From Rhodospirillaceae bacterium UBA6608 (GTDB lineage: Bacteria; Pseudomonadota; Alphaproteobacteria; Rhodospirillales_A; Casp-alpha2), in NCBI GenBank assembly GCA_002433335.1, contig DJHY01000224.1:1125-10108 (forward strand): a stretch of 8,984 nt of DNA, in the 5' to 3' direction. Of the stretch, positions 1-7,200 are shown piece by piece; the first letter of the stretch is position 1; every line of letters begins with the position of its first letter. The translations under genes and the position numbers were made by a program. The notes beneath the pieces are model-generated. The model did not search any database. It had not been told where the DNA came from and saw only the letters and a list, made by a program, of their open reading frames with translations.

Positions 1-1
1 G

Positions 2-256
2 GCGGTTCTGCTCGCCCCCTCGGGCAGCATCGGGCGTTTGTACGACGCCCGGACAACGCCCCATATGTTCATCATCGACGCCAAGGGAACGCTGACCTAT
101 CACGGCGCCATCGACAGCATCAAATCCGCCGATGTGAACGACGTGCCCAAGGCGCAGAATTATGTGCTGACCGCCTTGGCGCAGATGAAAGCGGGCGAAG
201 CGGTCAAGCCGCAGGGGACGCGCCCCTACGGTTGCAGCGTCAAATACGGTTCCTGA
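2..256 (+). CDS. C-terminal part of a redoxin/thioredoxin-fold family protein (5' end outside window)
   Basis: The open frame enters from the left edge and ends at TGA 254-256, giving 84 residues. The visible part carries a TTPHMFIID stretch, where the Thr-Pro pair corresponds to the cis-proline loop facing the active site in thioredoxin folds. A beta strand and a glycine turn (DAKGTLTYHGAID) follow, then a C-terminal helix (NYVLTALAQMKAGEAV) and the ending RPYGCSVKY. This order and the GCSVKY-type tail are usual for AhpC/TSA-like 'thioredoxin family' proteins of about 180-210 residues in proteobacteria. Such proteins reduce peroxides or disulfides through an N-terminal Cys motif. That motif lies outside the window, so the reaction cannot be assigned, nor can a signal peptide be judged. 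The gene is probably unrelated to the signalling genes downstream, because two terminator-like hairpins separate them. Family assignment is fairly sure; exact role is unknown. Confidence 0.85.
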   Translation, partial: AVLLAPSGSIGRLYDARTTPHMFIIDAKGTLTYHGAIDSIKSADVNDVPKAQNYVLTALAQMKAGEAVKPQGTRPYGCSVKYGS

Positions 257-276
257 TATCAGTTCAATTGCGGGGC

Positions 277-308
277 CCCACCGGGATGGTTTCCTTTCCG
301 GTGGGTTT
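277..308 (+). terminator. Hairpin with short T run after the redoxin gene
   Basis: CCCACCGG (277-284) is the exact reverse complement of CCGGTGGG (298-305), giving an 8-bp GC-rich stem with a 13-nt loop, followed directly by TTT (306-308). It begins 20 nt after the redoxin stop codon. The T run is short, so alone it would be a weak intrinsic terminator; it may act together with the next hairpin. Confidence 0.5.
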
Positions 309-322
309 CGCAATGCGGGCAG

Positions 323-347
323 GTATAGGGTACCCCCATACTTTTTT
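323..347 (+). terminator. Rho-independent terminator with T6 tract
   Basis: GTAT (323-326) pairs with ATAC (338-341) and GGG (328-330) pairs with CCC (335-337), leaving one bulged A (327) and a four-base loop (331-334). The stem is followed at once by six T (342-347). Stem plus U tract is the classic intrinsic terminator form on the + strand. No T tract follows on the opposite strand, so it is directional. It lies 18 nt after the first hairpin and would isolate the redoxin transcript from the signalling genes. Confidence 0.65.
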
Positions 348-370
348 GCATGGGTGACTCGTCTACCGGT

Positions 371-384
371 CAGCATGAATGCTG
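371..384. promoter_or_regulatory. Short dyad, possible operator upstream of the response regulator
   Basis: CAGCAT (371-376) and ATGCTG (379-384) are exact inverted repeats with a 2-nt spacer. One further G-C pair (369/386) is possible beyond a mismatch. The spacer is too short for a good RNA hairpin, so a DNA-level dyad for a dimeric regulator is the more likely reading. It lies about 95 nt before the response regulator start, after the terminators, in a relatively AT-rich leader where a promoter must lie. I could not find a convincing -35/-10 pair, and a 6-bp dyad can occur by chance. Confidence 0.25.
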
Positions 385-479
385 GCTACATGATGATATT
401 CTGTTGAAAGAAAAGGACGGAAATATCCAAACGGCGGACATCGTCAGCTTGGGCGTCTTAAGTAATAAGGGAAGCCAAA

Positions 480-854
480 ATGGCGAGAGTCCTCGTAGTT
501 GACGATGATGACGACCACTTGGCCTATGTCGTTCAATTGCTTGAACGACTTGGGCATGAGCCGGCATCGGCCGAAAATGGCCAGCGGTGCCTGGAAGTTC
601 TGCGCGAGCGGGACGTGGATGCGATCATCACCGATATTTTCATGCCCGGCGCCGACGGGATCGAACTGGTGACCGAATTGAACAAACTCGGCGTCAAGGT
701 TCCGGTCCTCGGGATGACGGGCGGCTACAAGGGCGTCATCCGCCCTTACGAAAATCTGTTCGAAGTCCTGGCCAACGCCAAGGTCCTGCACAAGCCGTTT
801 GGCCCGCGCGACCTTGATTCCGCTCTTTCGGAGGCTTTGGCCGATGTCGCATGA
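480..854 (+). CDS. Single-domain response regulator (CheY-like receiver)
   Basis: The 124-residue protein is one receiver (REC) domain with no output domain. The acidic pocket is at Asp8-Asp10 (VLVVDDDDDH), the phosphoacceptor is Asp52 (ITDIFMPGADG), the conserved Thr is Thr80 (GMTGG), and the conserved Lys-Pro is Lys105-Pro106 (LHKPF). All key residues are present, so it should be phosphorylated. The loop from Thr80 to Lys105 is a little longer than in CheY and has the 'TGG' form common in small alphaproteobacterial receivers. The start ATG has AAGGGAAG at 467-474 just upstream. Its stop overlaps the start of the next gene, indicating translational coupling. Without an output domain it probably acts by protein contact (a motor, kinase or adaptor) or as a phosphate shuttle or sink. 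The giant hybrid kinase downstream is the obvious partner candidate, but that is inferred from neighbourhood. Confidence 0.93.
   Translation: MARVLVVDDDDDHLAYVVQLLERLGHEPASAENGQRCLEVLRERDVDAIITDIFMPGADGIELVTELNKLGVKVPVLGMTGGYKGVIRPYENLFEVLANAKVLHKPFGPRDLDSALSEALADVA
830..834 (+). promoter_or_regulatory. Ribosome binding site for the 109-residue helical protein
   Basis: GGAGG lies inside the end of the response regulator gene, 9 nt before ATG 844. It picks ATG 844 rather than earlier in-frame start codons (the frame is open back to about 799), which have no such site. Confidence 0.7.
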
Positions 855-1173
855 GCCGAAGGACATTCGCGGCCAACGTCCGTCGTTGCGCCGGAAACAA
901 GCGGTCCTCGACCGAATTTCGGCGGCGCTCGACAACGTCGACCGTGAAAACCGCGACCTGCGTACCCAAGTCGCCGAATACCAGGGGGCATTGGTCGATT
1001 TGCGGGCCGGTTTCGAAAACATCATCGATGCGACCGATAGCGCTGACCCCAATCGTTTGCGGCTAAGCGACGACAATACGTCGCAGCTCCGCCGGGCGGC
1101 GCACCGGATCGGCGTCGTCTCCGACATCTGGTCGGAACGCGCCCGCCGCCGTGATTTTCCGGAATCCGCTTAA
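844..1173 (+). CDS. Small charged helical (coiled-coil) protein of unknown function, coupled to the response regulator
   Basis: The protein is 109 residues and I do not recognise its family. It starts at ATG 844, overlapping the response regulator by 11 nt, behind GGAGG at 830-834. The N-terminus is basic (SHEPKDIRGQRPSLRRKQ). Residues about 17-60 read as a long amphipathic helix or coiled coil (AVLDRISAALDNVDREN, then RDLRTQVAEYQGALVDL). An acidic turn follows (DATDSADPN) and then a second helix rich in Arg (SQLRRAAHRIGVV). There is no signal peptide, membrane segment or Cys pair. The AAHRIG stretch superficially recalls an Hpt motif, but the Lys-Gly after the His is missing, so I do not call it an Hpt protein. 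Its place between a stand-alone receiver and a hybrid kinase suggests an adaptor or regulator of that pair. It is very likely a real gene given the overlap, ribosome binding site and in-frame length; its role is open. Confidence 0.75.
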   Translation: MSHEPKDIRGQRPSLRRKQAVLDRISAALDNVDRENRDLRTQVAEYQGALVDLRAGFENIIDATDSADPNRLRLSDDNTSQLRRAAHRIGVVSDIWSERARRRDFPESA

Positions 1174-1284
1174 ACCGGAAAGGTTCCGCCTTGCCCAACC
1201 GCGCCCCGGATGGAAAGATTGTCATCACAGGCATTTCCGCCGGACCGATTGCGTGATCTGTTCCTGGATGAACTTGGCTTTTCC

Positions 1285-1290
1285 GGGAGG
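1285..1290 (+). promoter_or_regulatory. Ribosome binding site deciding the hybrid kinase start at 1297
   Basis: GGGAGG (continuing as a G run to 1293) lies 6 nt before ATG 1297, an excellent Shine-Dalgarno match and spacing. The upstream in-frame ATG at 1210 has only a poor, badly spaced purine run before it. This favours translation from 1297 and leaves a 123-nt gap after the preceding stop. Confidence 0.6.
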
Positions 1291-1296
1291 GGGTGG

Positions 1297-4200
1297 ATGC
1301 CAGGCAAGAAACGAGAGCCAGCGAAAAAACCGCGCGCCAAGACCGGCGTGACGATGGAAACGCTGATCCGGAATATTGTCGAGGCAACAGCCCGCACGGC
1401 GGGCGAAGAATTCCTGCGTAAATTTGTCGTGGCGCTGGGCGATGAGCTCCGGGCCGATCTTATTTTCATCGGCGGAGTCCTGCCGGACAGAAAGTTTGTC
1501 GATACCGTCGTCTTTCTCGATGGCGGAGAGTTCCAGGAAAACTTCCAATACCCGTTGGCCGGGAGCCCTTGCGAAGCGGTCGTCCTGGAAAACCGCATCT
1601 GCACCGTCTCCAGCGGCTTGCGGGAACGCTTTCCGGATCATGCGGAAATCAATCGGCGCGGCATCGAGAGCTTTATCGGCATCCCATTCAGCGGATTGGA
1701 TGGTGTCTGCAAGGGCGTGGTCGTGGCCATGTGCCGCGGGCCGATGGATGTCGACGACGTGCAGGCCTCGATCCTGGAGTTTTTCGCGGGGCGTGTCTCC
1801 GCCGAGATCGAACGCGTCCGCAGCGAGGAGAACCTGCGCAGCAACGAAGCCTTGCTCTCCGCGATTATCGACAACCTTCCCCATGGCTTGACGGTCAAGC
1901 AGCCGGATGGCCGGTTCATGTTGGTCAACAAAGAGTTCTCGCGCCGCTATGGGGTCACCCAAGGCGAATTGCTCGGCCACACCAGTGAAGAGACGTTCCC
2001 TCAATGGAGTGATGCTTGGCAGTTGTCCCGCGATCAAGAAACCGAGGTCGCGGATAAAGGGGGCACCGTTACCCGTTCGTTGGATCGGGCGTACTTGGAC
2101 GGATCAACCCATCGCCTGGAAATCGTAAAATTCCCGGTTCTTGCTGATACGGGCGAATTGATGGGGATCGGTTCACTCGCCGTTGATGTTACCGAGCGGG
2201 CGTCGATTGAAAAGGAGAGCCTGGAGCGGGAGCGCATCTTGCGCAGCTACCATAAGGCTCTGGACAAGATCGTCGCCAGCGACGCCATGGCGTCGACCGA
2301 TGCCGCCGAGGCCTTCGCCCTGTTGACCGAGGTCGCTGCGGAGACCTTGGGCGTTGAACGTGTCAGCGTATGGCGGGCGGCGAAGAATATGGAACACCTT
2401 GAATGCCTTGACCTCTACCTTAGGGAAGGCGCGCGCCACGACAGCGGCACAGTGCTGTCTCTGGACGAGTTCCCCAACTATTTCAGAGCACTGCAACAGG
2501 TCGAGGTGATCGACGCCCATGACGCTTGGTCCGATCCGAGAACAAGCGATTTCACGGGTGAATACCTGGAAACGTTCGGCATCACGTCGATGCTGGATGC
2601 CGTTGTCCATATCGGCGACCAACTGAAAGGCGTGTTGTGCCTGGAGCATGTCGGCGACCCCCGGGAATGGACCTTGGAAGAGCAGTCCCTGGCCCGGTCG
2701 TTGGCGGCATTGACCTCGTTGATCATGACGCGTCAGGAGCAACTGGCGGCGGAACGCGAGCGGCAGTCCGTCGAAAATCGTTTCCGGGAAGTCGTCAACG
2801 CCTTGCCGAGTTCGTTGTCTTTGAAAGATCGCGATCGGCGGTACGTCTTCGTCAACAAGGTCTATGAGCGCAATTACGGGGTCACCGCCGAAGAAGCTTA
2901 TGGCCGGGGGATCGACGAGCTTGGGCTGAACAGTCCGAGTATCCTGGCGGCGATTGCCGAAGAAGACCGCCAGGTTCTGGAAGAAGGAAAGTCCTTTACC
3001 AGCGAGTCGACCCGGATCGGGCGAGACGGCGAAGAGCGCGCGGCTTTGGTTTCAAAATTCCCGATCTACGACCAGAGCGGCCAGGTGGAAATGGTCGGTA
3101 CCCTGTGGACCGACATTTCAGACCAGAAAGACATCCAGCGGACCTTGGAAGACGCGCGGGCGCGGTTGCGCGCGATCACCGATAACGTCCCGATCATGCT
3201 GTGCCTGAAGGGGTTGGACGGACATTATATCGAAGCCAACAAGAGCTTTGCGGACTGGCATGAAATCAACGTTCGCGACGTGCCCGGGATGCGCGCGTCC
3301 GATCTGCTGACCGCGGAACGCGCCAATGTTCTTGAAGGCTATGAGAAGAAGGTAATCGAGACCGGCGAGGTCGTAGTCCATGAAGGCGTGTCGCGGCTCC
3401 ATCATCGCCCCGACGGCAATCCCATGATCTTCCGAATGATCAAATTCCCGGTGTTGGACGCCGAGGGCGTGATCATGGGCGTGGGGACGGCGCTGCTTGA
3501 TATCACCGAACAGAAGATGGCTCAGCAGGCGCTGGAAGACATGCAGGCGCGCCTGATGGCGATTACCGATAACGTCCCGATCATGCTGTCGTTGAAGGAC
3601 CGGAACGGCGTCTATCAGCATAGCAACTCATCCTTCGCCGAGTGGCATGGCTGCAGCGCTGAGGAGCTGATTGGAAAGACGTCTCGTGATCTTTTGCCAG
3701 CGGAAGCCGTGGGGCGCATCGAGAATGCGGATCGCGAAGTCCTGGAAACCGGCAAGGTCGTGGTGTTCGAAACGGAGACCGTGTTTGGACACAAGAGGAG
3801 CGGCGTGCCCGTCACCTTGCGGCAGTTCAAGTTTCCCATCCGCGACAGTGCGGGTGAGGTGACCGGGGTCGGCACGGCGATGGTCGACATCACTGACGAG
3901 CGCCGGTCGGAGCTCGCCCTGCAGGCGCATCTCGGAAAACTGGAAGAGATGGTCGCCGAGCGGACGGTGGAACTCACGGAAGAGATCGCCGAGCGACGAC
4001 GGGCGGAGCTGGAATTGCGCCGCTCGGAATCCACGATGCGGGGCATTCTGGAACGCAGTCCCGTCGGCATCGCCATCGTCGCCCGCGAACCCCGTCGCCG
4101 CCTGTTCGTGAACCGCAGCTTCCTGGAATTGTTCGGCGCGAAAAGCGAGGAAGAATTGAACGCCGTCGCGATGTCGGACACCTATGTCGATCAAAGCCAG

Positions 4201-7200
4201 TTGGAGAGACTGAGCAATCTGTTCGACCAGACCGGCGGTTTCGACGGCATCGAAGTACACCGTCGCCGTCTGGATGGTGCGCTGCGCTGGGTGCTGATGC
4301 ACTCGCGTTTGGTGATGTTCGAAGGGCAGCGGGCGGCGCTGGTCTGGCACTACGACATTACGAACCGCAAGGAAGCGGAAGAGGCCCTGGCCCGGCAGGC
4401 GGAAAGCCTGGAACTCACGGTCGCGGACCGGACCCGAGAGCTTCGGGAAAGCGAAGCCTTGCTCAGTTCGATCATCGAGCACCTGCCCGCCGCGATTCTG
4501 ATCAAGGATGCGAACCGACGGGTCGAGCGCGCGAATTCTATGTTCAAGGAATGGTACGGCATCGACCCCAAGACCTTGATCGGCAAAGACGTCGTATTAA
4601 ACGAAGACGTCCAAAGCGCGGAAGAGAACGCGCGCCGCGATACCCAGGAATTAGGGGTTTTGGAAAGCGGTCTTTTGCTGAAACGCGAGGTCGAGCGGCC
4701 TTTCCTGGATGGCCGTCTGCACACGATCAACGTCACCAAGTTCCCGATCTACGATGACGACGGGAAAATCGTCCGGATCGGGTCCATCGGTATCGATGTG
4801 TCGGTCGAAGTCGAGGCGCGTAAGGCACTGCAGCGCCATGAACGGCTGCTGCGATCCCTGATCGACAATCTGCCGGTCGCCTTGATCATGAACGACGAGG
4901 CGGGACGCTATAATCTGGTGAATCAGACGTTCTGCGCTTGGTACGACCTTGAGCCGGAAGATGTTCTTGGGCGTGACATTTCCGAGATCGCGGATTTGAT
5001 GGGTATCGATCCAAAGGATGTCGATGAACAAGATAAATTGGTGCGTTCCAAAGGCATCGGTTTTGATCGAGAGACCGAACGCGTCATGGCCGATGGGTCA
5101 AACCATACGGTTCAAATCAGAAAGTATCCGTTCCGAGACGAAACAGGCGAGATCGCCGGGGTGGTGTCGGTCAGTGTCGATGTGACCGATCTGCGCCAGC
5201 GCGAACGGGAACTCTCCACCTTGGTCGAAAACGTCCCGGGTGCGGTGTTCCGGTCGCGTATCAACAAGGACTTATCCGGCGAGGCTCTATTCATCAGTGA
5301 AGGCATCGAAGAGATCACCGGCTATTCCTCCGAGGAGGTGACGCGACGGATCAACAGCGGCGATATGGGTCTGTTCCATCCCTCAGATATGGAACATGTG
5401 AACAGCACCGTCGAAGAAGTCGTAAGTGCCGGCGCCCCCCGTGAGACGACATTCCGTTTGATTACGGCGGATCAGGAGGAGCGGTGGGTCTTCCGCCGCA
5501 GCCGCGTCGTTCAGGAAGATGCGGACGGCTGGATCGTCGAAGGCCTGCTCTTGGACATCACCGGGCAACGCAAGGCGGAAGAGGCGATCCGCGAGAGCGA
5601 AGCCAGACTTCAGGCGATCACCCAGAACGCGCCGATGCTGCTGAACCTCAAGGATAAGGAGGGCCGCTTCCAGTTCGTGAACGAAAGTTTCGCCCAATGG
5701 GTTCGCCATCCTGCGGATCAATTGATCGGCATGAGCATCCAGGATCTGTTGTCGCCGGAGGAAGCGGAGCGGGTTTCCCAATACGAGCAGAAGGTGTTGA
5801 AGTCCGGGGTGGCGATGGAATTCGAAATGGCGTCCATGATCCCGCAAGGAGACGGCTCCAGAACGCTGCAGTTCATTAAGTTCCCCGTGCGTGACGACAA
5901 GGGCGAGATGTCCGGCGTGGGCACGGCGATCATGGACGTGACGGATCGCAAGCGCGCGGATGCGGCGCTGAAGGAAAGCGAGGCCCGCTTCCGCGGGCTG
6001 TTCGAGAACGCGCCCGCGGGCATCACCATTAAAACGACGGGCGGCCGATATTTGGCGATGAACAAGACTTTCCTGGAATGGAAGGGATGGGATCTGCTGG
6101 ATATCGTCGGTCGCCGCGCGGTTGATCTGTTCGGCCCCAACTTCGCGACGATTATCGACGAGGAAGACAACCGGGCGGTCCAGGAAGGCGCGCCGGTGAT
6201 GAAAGAGACCGCCATCACCTGCGCCGATGGCCGCAAGCTGGTGGCGACCAAGATCACCGCGCCGATGGTGACCCCGGAAGGGCAGGTGACGGGCGTTTGC
6301 TCTTTCTACGTCGACGTTTCTGAATTTCGTGAGATCGAGGCCCAACTCCAACAGGCCCAAAAGATGGAAGCCATCGGACGGCTTGCCGGCGGGATCGCGC
6401 ACGATTTCAACAACCTTTTGGGCGCGATGATGGGCTTCAATGAATTCCTCATCGAAGATTTGGCGCAAGGCACGCCGCAGCATAATTTCGCCTTGCGTGT
6501 CGCCCGAGCGGGCGATCGGGCGAAACAACTCGTCAGTCAGATCTTGGCATTCTCCCGGGCGTCGCACGGAGAGCAAGCCGTGGTTGATTTGAATACGGTC
6601 GGCGAAGAAGCCGTCAGCTTGCTGACGGGATCGTTGCCTGTCACGACACGCGTCGTCTTTCATCCGTCTGACGAGCGCGTGGCGGCGATGACCAACGCCG
6701 GCCAAATGTCGCAGGTGCTGATGAACCTGGGCGTCAATGCAAACGATGCCCTGCATGGCGTCGATGGGGTGATCAACATCAGCGTCTCTCGCGTGCCCGC
6801 CGGGTCCGATGTTTTGCAGGCGAGCGGTAGCGTGATCCAAACCGCGCCCGGCGATTTTCTGGACATTCGGCAGACGGGCCCGCAGGAATGGATGCTGACG
6901 GCCGGCGCCGTGGAGCCGTCGTTGGATCATGTGCTGGTGTCCGTCGAGGATACGGGGCCGGGGATTCCCGAACCCGTACTGCGGCGCATCTTCGATCCGT
7001 TCTTCACCACCAAAGAGGCGGGAAAAGGAACCGGACTGGGGTTGGCGGTGGTTCATGGGATCGTCACGGCGCATCACGGCGCGGTGCACGTGCGCTCGCG
7101 CATCGGCGAAGGCGCGCGGTTTGAAATTTATCTTCCCTGCGTCGATCCCGAGGCCGAGCGCGACACGACGGACGAAGTAACTGAAAAGATTTTCGGCCGC

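Noticed and set aside
350..502. Small open frame of 50 codons upstream of and overlapping the response regulator start
   Set aside because: It starts 3 nt after a terminator T6 tract, has no suitably spaced ribosome site, and overlaps the real start of the receiver in another frame.
444..1127. 227-codon minus-strand frame opposite the receiver and helical protein
   Set aside because: Antisense shadow: the + strand genes have ribosome sites, overlap coupling and receiver motifs; the minus product has none.
1131..1173. Hpt-type phosphotransfer domain in the helical protein
   Set aside because: The AAHRIG stretch, encoded slightly upstream near 1095-1115, lacks the Lys-Gly of the Hpt motif, and the region after it is short and Arg-rich.
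1191..1256. 21-codon frame starting TTG with an AAAGG at 1179-1183, before the kinase
   Set aside because: Very short, TTG start, no attenuator-like structure; chance occurrence is likely.
5383..7089. 568-codon open frame on the minus strand, opposite the kinase
   Set aside because: It is antisense to PAS and kinase domains with intact motifs. Its product is rich in His, Arg and Asp with no recognisable fold, as expected for a mirror frame of GC-rich coding DNA.
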